DNA from: Paludibacteraceae bacterium
GTDB lineage: Bacteria > Bacteroidota > Bacteroidia > Bacteroidales > Paludibacteraceae
Assembly (NCBI GenBank): GCA_017450435.1
Contig: JAFSTO010000068.1
Coordinates: forward strand, 62,001 to 126,000
Length of the DNA: 64,000 nt
Direction: 5' to 3'
Numbering within the stretch: the first letter of the stretch is position 1; every line of letters starts with the position of its first letter. The position numbers and the translations under genes were made by a program. This document shows positions 23,500 through 32,569 of the stretch, piece after piece. Below the pieces are notes generated by a model. The model ran no database searches. It saw only the letters and a list, made by a program, of their open reading frames with translations, and was not told the DNA's origin.

Positions 23500-24198
23500 A
23501 TGAAGCACCCCATCCTTATTACATCACGATTCATGTCATGTATTGCACTTCTCTGCTGCAGTATGTCGGCAACAGCGCAGCAAACCGTTGCTGAACCTCA
23601 GTCCACAGCTATGCCAACGGAAGAGGCACCTACCTCCGTTACTATCACAGTGCCCTCTAAGGAAGAACCGCAACCAATAGCGGCTTATGACTGGCGAGCA
23701 CATCGGAACTCACTGAACATCACGATTGGAGCTCCATCGCTCTACAGCACCATTGCCGGCGAACACCCTTGGACTTTCAACCGCATATCCGGCAGCTCAA
23801 CATCGCCATCACGAGCCGAGTTCTTTTGCGGAGCATACAGCTTGACATACACCTACAATATCCTACGCTGGCTTGCTGTAGGCGCAACCGGAGGGTATGA
23901 GTGCTGGGTTGAAAGAAACTCAAGCAATGTTTACCGCACACACGATGCATTCTTGATGGCTGTGGTTAATTTCACATATCTTAACCATGAGCATATCAAA
24001 CTGTATTCCGGTATCAACGCAGGTTTCTCATTACATTTGGAAACATCAAACAAAAGCTCCTTGAACGGATTCTATCTGCCGGCGGTATCACTTACACCCA
24101 TAGGCATTCACCTTGGCGGAAAGCACGTCTATGGCATCGGAGAAATAAGCATTGGTGCACAATCGGTCTTTAGAGCAGGTATAGGTGCAAAGTTCTAA
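23500..24198 (+). CDS. Secreted outer-membrane beta-barrel-like protein
   Basis: 232 residues. A signal peptide is likely (MKHPILITSRFMSCIALLCCSMSATAQ, cleavage near 27). After a Pro/Thr-rich stretch the sequence alternates in the way of a small beta-barrel (YNILRWLAVGATGGYECWV, IKLYSGINAGFSLHLE) and ends on Phe (FRAGIGAKF), as barrel proteins often do. No family recognised. It starts 40 bases after pepD and may share its transcript. Confidence 0.65.
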   Translation: MKHPILITSRFMSCIALLCCSMSATAQQTVAEPQSTAMPTEEAPTSVTITVPSKEEPQPIAAYDWRAHRNSLNITIGAPSLYSTIAGEHPWTFNRISGSSTSPSRAEFFCGAYSLTYTYNILRWLAVGATGGYECWVERNSSNVYRTHDAFLMAVVNFTYLNHEHIKLYSGINAGFSLHLETSNKSSLNGFYLPAVSLTPIGIHLGGKHVYGIGEISIGAQSVFRAGIGAKF

Positions 24199-24212
24199 AA
24201 GACTGAAAAAAA

Positions 24213-24239
24213 GTAGAGATGCGAACACCTCTACAAAAA
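24213..24239 (+). terminator. Weak hairpin after the secreted protein
   Basis: GTAGAG (24213-24218) pairs with CTCTAC (24229-24234) around ten bases and is flanked by A-rich sequence on both sides. It lies between two converging operons and could end the rightward one, or by its A-run the leftward one. Confidence 0.4.
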
Positions 24240-24254
24240 TCAAGGACTAAGACA

Positions 24255-25433
24255 CTAATAGATGAGATAATACCTCATTGACGGCTTAGCTTTGTTATTT
24301 TCCTCAAAAAGACGAAGATAGTCTTTTTGAGGAAAATATTTATTTGCCCGATACAGCACCCAACACATATTCTGCTGCTCTTTTTCCCAATCAGCAATCT
24401 GCATAAACGGCCATGCCGAAACCGGTTTACCAAGATATGGAAGCATAAAGTCGATAGCCTTCTCCATCCGCATAGCCATATCCGGCTGCCCGAGAATATC
24501 TATACCTTGCATGCGGCAGATATCAACCATATCAAACATGTGTTTGAGATTAAAACAACTATATCCGTAAGCACGGGTACGTGCCAGTTCCTTAGGCTGA
24601 CGGCCATCCGGTTCAATCTGTGTTAAGACACGCCTTTGTACGAAATCGTTTAGATACAATTGTGCCACAGAATCATTGCCGGCAAACAACGCATAGACAG
24701 CCACTTGGATATGATATGCCGTTCCGTGATTGTTATCCGCAACATCTTCCTTCTGCCCCTGTGGCGATGTCAGCATCCAATCAAGATATTGCGCAAACCA
24801 TTGTTTGATAAGAATAATATCCTTTTCTTTCGCAGCTTTGGATTTCGATAATATATCCACAGCATCAGGCACGATGAGAAACGAATATCCGTCAAGCAGT
24901 CCTGAGTTGCTCCCTTCATTATTATTGTGTCCCATCCTAACCTGACTATACTTCATGTTTGGATTCATTCTTGTCTTCTTGTTGATGAACCAAGCACGCA
25001 ATATTTCCCATCCCTTATCAGCGTACGCCTCCTTGCCGGTATAAAAATATGCTATAGAATATACCGTCAGCATCTTTTCCATTGCGCCCAAAGTCTCTCT
25101 ATCCATTCCCTCGGTCTCGGGGTTACGCTTACCGTCCTGACGAATATAAGGCAGATGATTATCAGTCTTCGGATTGGGCCACCAATACCGCGCCATGCTG
25201 AAATAATCATGTTTGTCGCCACTTGGTGCAACCTTTGTCTTATCAGTAATAACCGGTATAGGTGCGGCCAACTGCTTTTCTGCATCACGCACCACCCCTT
25301 TTATTGCAGCTTGAACACGCTCATCCGAGCTATGCTTCTTTTGTTCCATATCAGTCCTGTCCCACAAAAAAGACTGTGCAAAAGAAACAGTCAGCATCAT
25401 TACACAAAAATAGAAACAAATAAATCTTTTCAT
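24255..25433 (-). CDS. Alginate lyase family protein (PF05426; PL38/PL5-like)
   Basis: 392 residues from the ATG at 25433, which overlaps the upstream stop as ATGA; the frame extends further upstream inside the previous gene. A signal peptide (MKRFICFYFCVMMLTVSFAQ) is evident. The (alpha/alpha) toroid family motifs are clear: DYFSMARYWWPNPKT and LPYIRQDGKRNPE near residues 65-90, and VADNNHGTAYHIQVAVYALF near 220, with the Asn-His pair of the active site. RAYGYSCFNLKHM follows. In this context alginate or another polyuronate is the likely substrate; PL38 members include glucuronan lyases, so the exact linkage is open. Confidence 0.85.
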   Translation of the reverse strand: MKRFICFYFCVMMLTVSFAQSFLWDRTDMEQKKHSSDERVQAAIKGVVRDAEKQLAAPIPVITDKTKVAPSGDKHDYFSMARYWWPNPKTDNHLPYIRQDGKRNPETEGMDRETLGAMEKMLTVYSIAYFYTGKEAYADKGWEILRAWFINKKTRMNPNMKYSQVRMGHNNNEGSNSGLLDGYSFLIVPDAVDILSKSKAAKEKDIILIKQWFAQYLDWMLTSPQGQKEDVADNNHGTAYHIQVAVYALFAGNDSVAQLYLNDFVQRRVLTQIEPDGRQPKELARTRAYGYSCFNLKHMFDMVDICRMQGIDILGQPDMAMRMEKAIDFMLPYLGKPVSAWPFMQIADWEKEQQNMCWVLYRANKYFPQKDYLRLFEENNKAKPSMRYYLIY

Positions 25434-27280
25434 AGCAATATTTTTTTTACGGAAACAGAATTTTCTAACACTATATATACAAAATACATGCCGGTTGGCA
25501 ACTGAGCCAGAGAAACGACCTCCCCTACTGCAGGCCTGTCCACAGTACAAACAATTCTTCCTTCAACTGCAACTATTGCCAACCGCTCCACCTGAACATT
25601 TACTTTGGCTTGCCTTAAAGCGGTATTTATAGTCAGCAAATCTTCTATAATATTGTCAGCATGATTTACCGCAGTATTTTGCCTCCTGTCATTCAGTTGC
25701 GCAAGATAAAGCGACTGTGGTTCCAGACCGCTACGATTTTGTCCTTCTACATAGCCGAGAGTAAAATCCGATGAAGACACCGGTTTACCGGTTATTCTCT
25801 TCGCTTTACAGCCAATAGCATAATTTTGTGCTGTCGGAGGCTTTTGCAAACCGATAGTCCCATATGTTTCACCCACGTCACAGTTCCACAAAACCGACTG
25901 CACTGCGGCCCAGCCATGCCCTGTTCCCATTGCCACACGATTATACAAACCGAGAGTAAACGGACGAGTCATGTTGGTATCACGGTGATTATCATAGAGC
26001 ATACCTTGCGTCCACCCGCGATGTCCTTCGTTTACATTCAATGCACTATCTGACACGCAGAAAAGAAATACGTTTCCTGATGTACCGGAAGTGCCGTTAG
26101 AAATATAGTTGTGTCGTCCTCCACGAGCATAACACTCTGAAAACAAGTTCAGCTGCGAATAAAGATAGGTATTAAAGTTGTACTTGCGTTCTCCTGTTGT
26201 TATGCCAACAGGGTCCAAGGCTTTACATCTCAAGAACGTACTACGCCGACACGCCTCCGTAACTAAGCCGGACTGCCCGAATCCCTTGAACGTACAGTCT
26301 ATCGCCCATGCATTTTCTATACTGCGAAAACGTACTGCGTTCCATGCATGATTCTCGTCTTCACCGCCGAGACTTTCTATCTCAATGGTTATGTTTTCTA
26401 TTCCCGAACCATATATAGTACCTGTCATATCCGGCTCGTAGATATACGACTGTGCAAGCGATTTGCGGAGAGTGTAAAACACCGGTGCATCAAGTGTGAT
26501 GGTATTACCATTCACTTCTGTTATATACCTATGATATATAATTGGATACTGACCTGTTGTCCAACGCTCATCCGCATTGTCAGGGTCGGAAGGGTCAGGG
26601 TAAGGTACGCCACCATAGTTCACCGCTTGCAGCCATTCAGCAGTACATGGGTGATAAATAATTATTTGCTTTCCGACACTAAGCCTCTGCGCATCATTAA
26701 GCGTCAGTGTCCTACAGCCCGGCATTACCATATTGTCAGTTATCAATTGGCGTGTTCCGTCCTTTTCATTTGCTCCCCAAATTCGTTTGTTCGCCCCTAT
26801 AACCAACACATCCCGCTGGTGTGGCATGTCACCTATTGCTCGCAAGACAGCACCATCCTCCCCACGTAATACCACGCCGTCAAATGGCACTGTAAGTGTT
26901 CCATGCACCTCATAAACACCAGCTGTAAGCAGCAATGCACCACGTATTCCGTTCTGAAGTGGCATAGCCCCGATAGCGTCTATTGCCGTCTGAATATGAT
27001 TAGTGTTATCGCCGACAATAGCACTTATAGTGCGAACAACGGGCACCTCCGGAATCTGCTCATCAGCTCCCTTATATCCGGCATGGCTGAAATCCGGCAA
27101 CACGAACCCGTCGTTATCCGAAAGATAAACCAAACTTTCGCCCTGCACATCCAACATGGCACTATGCCATGCGGATACTTGATGACAGCAGAAACACAAT
27201 ACGATGCAACTCGTCAACCATTGGCGGGATATTGAGGATAACATGTCAGAAAACGCGATATGATTCAATTTGAAAAACAT
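25430..27280 (-). CDS. Secreted right-handed beta-helix protein with T9SS tail
   Basis: 616 residues. The start ATG follows the upstream stop directly (TAAATG); an inner Met at residue 13 is possible. An N-terminal signal ends near QVSA. The body has parallel beta-helix character (GSGIENITIEIES, then AVRFRSIENAWAIDCTFKGF and LRCKALDP), like pectate-lyase-fold proteins. Conserved-looking stretches are GRHNYISNGTSGTSGNVF and GHGWAAVQSVLWNCD. The last ~55 residues (VVSLAQLPTGMYFVYIV then VKKILL) look like a type IX sorting domain. It is not an obvious PL6; the enzyme class is unknown, but position between two lyases suggests a polyuronate substrate. Confidence 0.72.
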   Translation of the reverse strand: MFFKLNHIAFSDMLSSISRQWLTSCIVLCFCCHQVSAWHSAMLDVQGESLVYLSDNDGFVLPDFSHAGYKGADEQIPEVPVVRTISAIVGDNTNHIQTAIDAIGAMPLQNGIRGALLLTAGVYEVHGTLTVPFDGVVLRGEDGAVLRAIGDMPHQRDVLVIGANKRIWGANEKDGTRQLITDNMVMPGCRTLTLNDAQRLSVGKQIIIYHPCTAEWLQAVNYGGVPYPDPSDPDNADERWTTGQYPIIYHRYITEVNGNTITLDAPVFYTLRKSLAQSYIYEPDMTGTIYGSGIENITIEIESLGGEDENHAWNAVRFRSIENAWAIDCTFKGFGQSGLVTEACRRSTFLRCKALDPVGITTGERKYNFNTYLYSQLNLFSECYARGGRHNYISNGTSGTSGNVFLFCVSDSALNVNEGHRGWTQGMLYDNHRDTNMTRPFTLGLYNRVAMGTGHGWAAVQSVLWNCDVGETYGTIGLQKPPTAQNYAIGCKAKRITGKPVSSSDFTLGYVEGQNRSGLEPQSLYLAQLNDRRQNTAVNHADNIIEDLLTINTALRQAKVNVQVERLAIVAVEGRIVCTVDRPAVGEVVSLAQLPTGMYFVYIVLENSVSVKKILL

Positions 27281-29611
27281 TTAATTCTCAACAATACCTA
27301 TACTTTTGCCGTCTGAACCTAATCCCAAGAGTGGAGACTTCTGGTCTGCCATATAACTTTTCTTTTTAAACTTAGGTTTCTTCTCAAAAATGTTCTGCAC
27401 CTGTGCTCCGGCTTGTGTTCCTATAGGTCCGCACAGGTACACATTGCAGTTCTCAGCTTTGCTACCTGTTCCCATAAGACGTATTGCCCATTTTGCAGTG
27501 GAATTCATGAATATCGTATTAGTGAGGCTCACCTTCTTTATTCCCTGTTGCCTTAGTATTGTCTGTCCCTCACGGTCGTTCACCTCATCGAACACACAGT
27601 GGTTGACAAACAAAGCTCCTCCCGTAGTTGACTCGTCATTGCCAAGCCGGTTGTAGTCAATTGCCCACTGGGTTATACTATAGAACACCGTATTGTCAAA
27701 AATGACGACCTCCGCGTTATATAAGCCCTTCTCTTCCTTTTCCTCTGCAAGTGCAAACCCGCGATAGCAGTCGTGAATATAAGAATTGCGGATGATAATA
27801 GAGTCGGCAAAAGTATTCTTATATGCCTTGAAAAGAGCGCCACCATCGGTAATATTAAAGCCTGAAATATCACATTTATCCACTGTCAGATAGTAGTTAG
27901 CAGCCGACTCCTTGTTCGCTGTAAAGCAATATTTAGCCAATGGCTCTCCGTTATTATCGCCTCTAATTGTCAGCCCCTGCAACGTCAGTTTGGCATCTCC
28001 GCTGATTTCAAACCCGATGATAGTATTTTGTTCTCCTGCTATATAGATTACCGGTTTGGTTCCCTGTACCGCTCTGATAGTAAGGTCTGTCGTCACTTTT
28101 GCCTTTTTCAATAACCTATAGTTCCCGTCTCCCAACTCTATTACATCACCGTATTGTGCCTTCCGTATAGCCTTCGCTAAGGCTTCATCTCCGGGTTCCG
28201 GCTTATGAATCTTCGGAGCTGCATGTTTTTCCTGTTTGGGTTCAGTAGGAGTGTACCATGCCGGACCACAGTTGTCCTTACTTGCCGGCAGATAATCAGC
28301 AGATGCGAACACTCCGCCATACATTGCTCCTATACCGCCATCAGCGGCTGTCGGCATAAACAAATCATGCCAAAAGGTCGTTTGCACTTCCTGCGCCGCA
28401 GAAGATACATCATAGCCGTTCATGAAAAAGAGAATATTATCCGAGAAAGTGATGTCATAGCCCTCATCATAAGCAACCACACCCTCTTGAGCATTAGGAC
28501 AATACACCATGTTTTTTCTGATAACAGTGCGCTCCGGCTTAGCATCCCGCTCTCGCCCACCTTTACCAACACATAACTCAAACGGATGTGAACAACTGAC
28601 AAAAGTGTTGTATTCTATCACAGCATCTTTAACCTGGTGATATCCGTTAAGTTCTGTATTATAAATGCCGTTCATTATACATAGTGCTGCACGAAACTCT
28701 TTACCTTCCAGTTTATAAAACAGATTATGATGAACACGATGCCCCTCATTTACAATTCTTACTCCGCCTGTATGTCGCTTACCGTTACCTATGAACACAT
28801 TTCCGCAGACCTCATTGCGGTCGCCATGCCGTAGGACCAACGAGCCTTCACACTCGTAGAAAGTGTTGTTTTTTATCACATTCTCACAGCTTTTTACGGA
28901 CACTATTTCCACCTCACCGTCGCAGTGTTCAAAGTAATTTCCGTCAACGATAGTCTGCGAGTTAAATTTTGACACATGACTTGTGCCGATTCGCATCGTT
29001 TCCCCGCCATTTGAGCCAAGAGGTTTACGATAGCCGAAATAGTTGCGGTAAATATGATGATGATTTTCCTGCGAGAGAGAATCGTTTGGCCATACAATAA
29101 ATGTTGTTCCTTGGTTTGTTTTACCTGCAAAATAGCAGTGTTCCACGGTGTTATCCTTTCCCCATAGACTTACCCAGTCACTCTGCTCAGACTTATCCTG
29201 CGGGTTATAGTCTTTAATAACGCACTCGCTTAGCACAGAGTGGTTAGCATAGTCGGTACTACTTGTCCGAAACTCTATGACATGTCTTACTCCCTGTCCT
29301 CCGTTTTGAAAGACAAGTCCCTCGACACGAACATACTCTCCTGAAAAACGTATTGACGATGAGCCTTCAAGAAACGTTTTTCCTTTCTGCTCAACAGTAA
29401 CTGTCACAGGTTTATCAGGCATGCCCTGAACTCTTTTCAGGACAAGTTGTGCATTCTGCCACACACCTGAAGCCAAGACGATAGAGTCACCTGCCTGCAC
29501 GTGCTTGGCTGCAGCAGAAAACTCTTCAGCATTACCCACCCTATAAGTAATCGCCCAACTGCTTATAACCCCGAGACACAAGGTTAACACACATAAAACA
29601 CGCTTCTTCAT
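27281..29611 (-). CDS. PL6 alginate lyase with a second beta-helix domain
   Basis: 776 residues from the ATG at 29611, which precedes a clear signal peptide (MKKRVLCVLTLCLGVISSWA). Residues ~20-450 are a chondroitinase-B-type PL6 domain. The catalytic Lys and Arg motifs are IVSVKSCENVIKNNTF and GSLVLRHGDRNEV, with GGETMRIGTS before and GGVRIVNEGH after. Residues ~500-770 form a second beta-helix (AQYGDVIELGDGNY, LTLQGLTIRG) of the type often fused to PL6. It is expected to cut alginate by beta-elimination, giving unsaturated ends. Whether it acts on MG or G blocks cannot be told from sequence. Confidence 0.92.
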   Translation of the reverse strand: MKKRVLCVLTLCLGVISSWAITYRVGNAEEFSAAAKHVQAGDSIVLASGVWQNAQLVLKRVQGMPDKPVTVTVEQKGKTFLEGSSSIRFSGEYVRVEGLVFQNGGQGVRHVIEFRTSSTDYANHSVLSECVIKDYNPQDKSEQSDWVSLWGKDNTVEHCYFAGKTNQGTTFIVWPNDSLSQENHHHIYRNYFGYRKPLGSNGGETMRIGTSHVSKFNSQTIVDGNYFEHCDGEVEIVSVKSCENVIKNNTFYECEGSLVLRHGDRNEVCGNVFIGNGKRHTGGVRIVNEGHRVHHNLFYKLEGKEFRAALCIMNGIYNTELNGYHQVKDAVIEYNTFVSCSHPFELCVGKGGRERDAKPERTVIRKNMVYCPNAQEGVVAYDEGYDITFSDNILFFMNGYDVSSAAQEVQTTFWHDLFMPTAADGGIGAMYGGVFASADYLPASKDNCGPAWYTPTEPKQEKHAAPKIHKPEPGDEALAKAIRKAQYGDVIELGDGNYRLLKKAKVTTDLTIRAVQGTKPVIYIAGEQNTIIGFEISGDAKLTLQGLTIRGDNNGEPLAKYCFTANKESAANYYLTVDKCDISGFNITDGGALFKAYKNTFADSIIIRNSYIHDCYRGFALAEEKEEKGLYNAEVVIFDNTVFYSITQWAIDYNRLGNDESTTGGALFVNHCVFDEVNDREGQTILRQQGIKKVSLTNTIFMNSTAKWAIRLMGTGSKAENCNVYLCGPIGTQAGAQVQNIFEKKPKFKKKSYMADQKSPLLGLGSDGKSIGIVEN

Positions 29612-29615
29612 AGTT

Positions 29616-31001
29616 CTATTCTTTTTTAGTGAATATTGTCCGACCATCGATAGTTAGAAACATCACATACTCTGCTTTTGTCACTTGCAACACAGGCACA
29701 CCATCATGCAGTGTCCACAACACCTGTCGCCTTTCTTTTTCCAAAACGGTTTCTGTTTCTGTCACTACCGATAGTGAGTCATTTATAATATTGTTCTCAA
29801 GCCGTACTTGATTACTATTCATCTGAGTATGTATTGTAATCGGAGAGCGCACAAACGTATTGCCGGTTATTACACACCCTATCGGCTTCTTGCTGTATTT
29901 GCCCTGATTGGTGTAACCTATTTCTACCCCGGAACTGCAATCAACCAACGTGTTGCCCGTTATCTGAACGTTTTCAGGCAAGAAATGTGCCGAATAATTG
30001 GTAGAAGAGTTTGTGGCATCGCCATTAGTGAGTGTTATTGCAGCATCCCATGTGTCGCCGGTTAAATCCTTCATGTAGTTACCCGTGATAATATGATCTT
30101 TTCCATAGACACGAACACCGCCGCACCCTATCACCTTTTCCTCATAGATAGCAGTCTTTCCCTCGCCATAAAAACAGTTATTCTCCGCTCTGTTTCTAAA
30201 ACCTTGTCTGAGACAAAGCGTGCCGAGACAGCGACGAAAAATATTATTACGGATAATATTGTCACAACTCTTGACTGAGACCACCTCAGGGTCTCCGTCA
30301 CAGTCTTCAAACACATTGTCTTCCACTACCGTATAAGCAGACTGCATTGTTAGATCGCTCACCCCTATTCGTATTGTTTCTTTCTCGTTTGCAGCACGTG
30401 GTCCGACCCGTCGGAACGTATTGTGGTCTATAGTGTCATGCTGACTGATAAGCGGCACGCCGTGAGCACCATCAATAACAAAGAGTGAACCACCATCCTG
30501 CTTGTCTTCAAAGATATTATGATTAAAACGATTATGACCGCTTGTACAGGTGGTGTTTTCCCAAATATCGCCTATAAGAATCCATTTTGACGTTTGTCCT
30601 TCACTATCCTTTGACATAGTAAAGCGGCAACCGGTAACACGTATATGGTGCGCCCCCTGAAACTTCATTATGGAACTGGTAGCACTCATTTCAAAATTCA
30701 AGTCTTCAAAAACTATATAAGCAGCCTGCTTCAGTGTTATGCAACCGGTTCCGGTCACCTTTGCCTGCAAGGGATTGAGTGCCTTAACGACAATAGGAGC
30801 CGCAGCTGTACCGCTATTGGAGAGCGTGAGCCACGATAGCACATAACTACCATCAGCAAGCAACAAAGTGTCTCCGGCAACGGCAGTCGGCAAAGCGGAC
30901 TTCACGGCGGATGCGGTGGTCAGCACACGGCAGGAACCGTATGACAATGTTGAGCACAACAATATACAAAAAAGGGATATAACGTATTTAAGAGTTTTCA
31001 T
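29616..31001 (-). CDS. PL6 family polysaccharide lyase
   Basis: 461 residues from the ATG at 31001 with a signal peptide (MKTLKYVISLFCILLCSTLSYG). PL6 motifs: ETIRIGVSD, EVVSVKSCDNIIRNNIF with the catalytic Lys, and GTLCLRQGFRNRA with the catalytic Arg (LRQG in place of the common LRHG), then CGGVRVYGKDHI. It ends with ~45 residues that look like a shortened sorting or linker segment (VLQVTKAEYVMFLTIDGR). It lies four bases before the two-domain PL6 gene. The His to Gln change next to the Arg may alter substrate preference. Confidence 0.9.
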   Translation of the reverse strand: MKTLKYVISLFCILLCSTLSYGSCRVLTTASAVKSALPTAVAGDTLLLADGSYVLSWLTLSNSGTAAAPIVVKALNPLQAKVTGTGCITLKQAAYIVFEDLNFEMSATSSIMKFQGAHHIRVTGCRFTMSKDSEGQTSKWILIGDIWENTTCTSGHNRFNHNIFEDKQDGGSLFVIDGAHGVPLISQHDTIDHNTFRRVGPRAANEKETIRIGVSDLTMQSAYTVVEDNVFEDCDGDPEVVSVKSCDNIIRNNIFRRCLGTLCLRQGFRNRAENNCFYGEGKTAIYEEKVIGCGGVRVYGKDHIITGNYMKDLTGDTWDAAITLTNGDATNSSTNYSAHFLPENVQITGNTLVDCSSGVEIGYTNQGKYSKKPIGCVITGNTFVRSPITIHTQMNSNQVRLENNIINDSLSVVTETETVLEKERRQVLWTLHDGVPVLQVTKAEYVMFLTIDGRTIFTKKE

Positions 31002-31023
31002 CAATTCAAAATTAGAATGAAAC

Positions 31024-32508
31024 TTACTTACTCCAAATAATATCAAACTGCAGCTCCGGTATTCTTCCGTTGACAGCGTCCTTCGGTATGCCGGTCACTT
31101 TTATTATACCGCTTTTACCCGTTGTAAAGTTCTTCACCCAGCCATAAGGATAAGCATCAAGAGAGAAGTGTGAATTGGAATATCCGGCATCGGTAGATGA
31201 CCTATACACTCGCGGAGCCTTTGATTGTGGGTCATTAACTGCAGCGAAGAAGTCGTCATTCAGTTCAACAATTGTTCCTGCCTCGTACGCGTCAATGATA
31301 GCCTTCTCGGCCTCATTTTCCGGTTTGAGGACACGAAAACATGTTACAACACCTATCTCATCGTCATAGAAGCTGTTCCACGTTCCGTCTTGTGCGTCTA
31401 TCGTTTTGCCATTACACTTGAAGTTCTTAACCGTATTGTCGCTATTATGCGGTCCGTAGAGCTGCACATAACCGGCTTGGTCGTATAGGAGAAAATCGAT
31501 GATTGGGATGTTTTCAGCCGCATCACAGCTACTGATGGCTGTTCCTGTTTCGCAATCGAAGAACGACTGTTCTGTGCCGCCAAAGTTCTCACGAGCGCTG
31601 AGCAATACGTTTTCATACTTGTAGTAACGCGGTTCGTTAGCATCGGCATAAACCTGAAACTCCTCAGCAAACACCACTTCTTTCACACCATAATACACAG
31701 CCTTTAACGCTCCCTTCATGTTGCCGCCGAAGTAGTTTGTCGGCATATCAAAAGTTATCTCTTCATCCGACTGCAGTTTGATAAGTACAGGTTCTGTGCC
31801 TACAAACATTTTGTCCACTAACCTCAGATGCTCACCTTGTAAAGTAACCGGCTCGTATTTGGTAAGCGATGCCGGACAGTAGGTAACAGCGGGAGCCTCC
31901 TTCAAAATCGTAAATGAATTACCCTCCGGTCCGATAGTCTGCACCGTAGAACCGTCAAAATACGTAAACAGCAGCGAAACCGCCTCTTCCTCATCGCTGT
32001 ATGGAACCTTGAACACAAGCTCATTACGCCGCTGAGCTATGATTACCGCCGTCTTGTTGTCAACCAGAACCTGCTGCACAAAATGCAAGTTACTGCCGGT
32101 TACAACCACCTCTGTATTGACAGTACCCTCTGTCGGATAGTCACTAATCACCGGTGCGGCATAATGCACTGTAAACATATCATCCGATTCCGCCATGCCC
32201 TTCCCGTTAGAGATACACACCAGACCTGTACGATTGCCGCTAACAACCTGAGCCACCAGTTTTTCTCCACTGACACGATAGCGTATTTGTGCCGGTGTTC
32301 CACCGATAAACACACTATCAACACGCTGCAGGTTTTCACCCGTTATAGTCACTTCCGTGCCAACCTCTCCTTGCTTCGGACTAAAGTCGGTTAGCACCGG
32401 AGGAAGCACCTCATAGGTAGTTATATACGTCTTTTCCTGACAGCCCGCTAACACACTACACAACATTGCGCATAACACGCTGAATATTGACACTTTAAAA
32501 GATTTCAT
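31024..32508 (-). CDS. IPT/TIG-domain surface lipoprotein (SusE-position glycan-binding protein)
   Basis: 494 residues. A lipoprotein signal ends LAGCQ with Cys23. Three IPT/TIG beta-sandwiches follow at about 36-115 (FSPKQGEVGTEVTITGENL), 116-205 (YPTEGTVNTEVVVTGSNL) and 206-290, then a ~200-residue C-terminal domain. Such proteins sit on the cell surface after SusC and SusD and bind the polysaccharide. Here the C-terminal domain is the likely alginate-binding part. It is next after SusD and just before three lyase genes in the same direction. Confidence 0.82.
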   Translation of the reverse strand: MKSFKVSIFSVLCAMLCSVLAGCQEKTYITTYEVLPPVLTDFSPKQGEVGTEVTITGENLQRVDSVFIGGTPAQIRYRVSGEKLVAQVVSGNRTGLVCISNGKGMAESDDMFTVHYAAPVISDYPTEGTVNTEVVVTGSNLHFVQQVLVDNKTAVIIAQRRNELVFKVPYSDEEEAVSLLFTYFDGSTVQTIGPEGNSFTILKEAPAVTYCPASLTKYEPVTLQGEHLRLVDKMFVGTEPVLIKLQSDEEITFDMPTNYFGGNMKGALKAVYYGVKEVVFAEEFQVYADANEPRYYKYENVLLSARENFGGTEQSFFDCETGTAISSCDAAENIPIIDFLLYDQAGYVQLYGPHNSDNTVKNFKCNGKTIDAQDGTWNSFYDDEIGVVTCFRVLKPENEAEKAIIDAYEAGTIVELNDDFFAAVNDPQSKAPRVYRSSTDAGYSNSHFSLDAYPYGWVKNFTTGKSGIIKVTGIPKDAVNGRIPELQFDIIWSK

Positions 32509-32569
32509 ATAAGTAAATAGCCTTTAGGATATTCTTGTTATTCAAAATTTTCGAACTGTTCTCAGCAGA

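Noticed and set aside
24927..25505. Forward frame of 192 codons within the PF05426 lyase region
   Set aside because: Antisense to lyase motifs; no plausible protein features.
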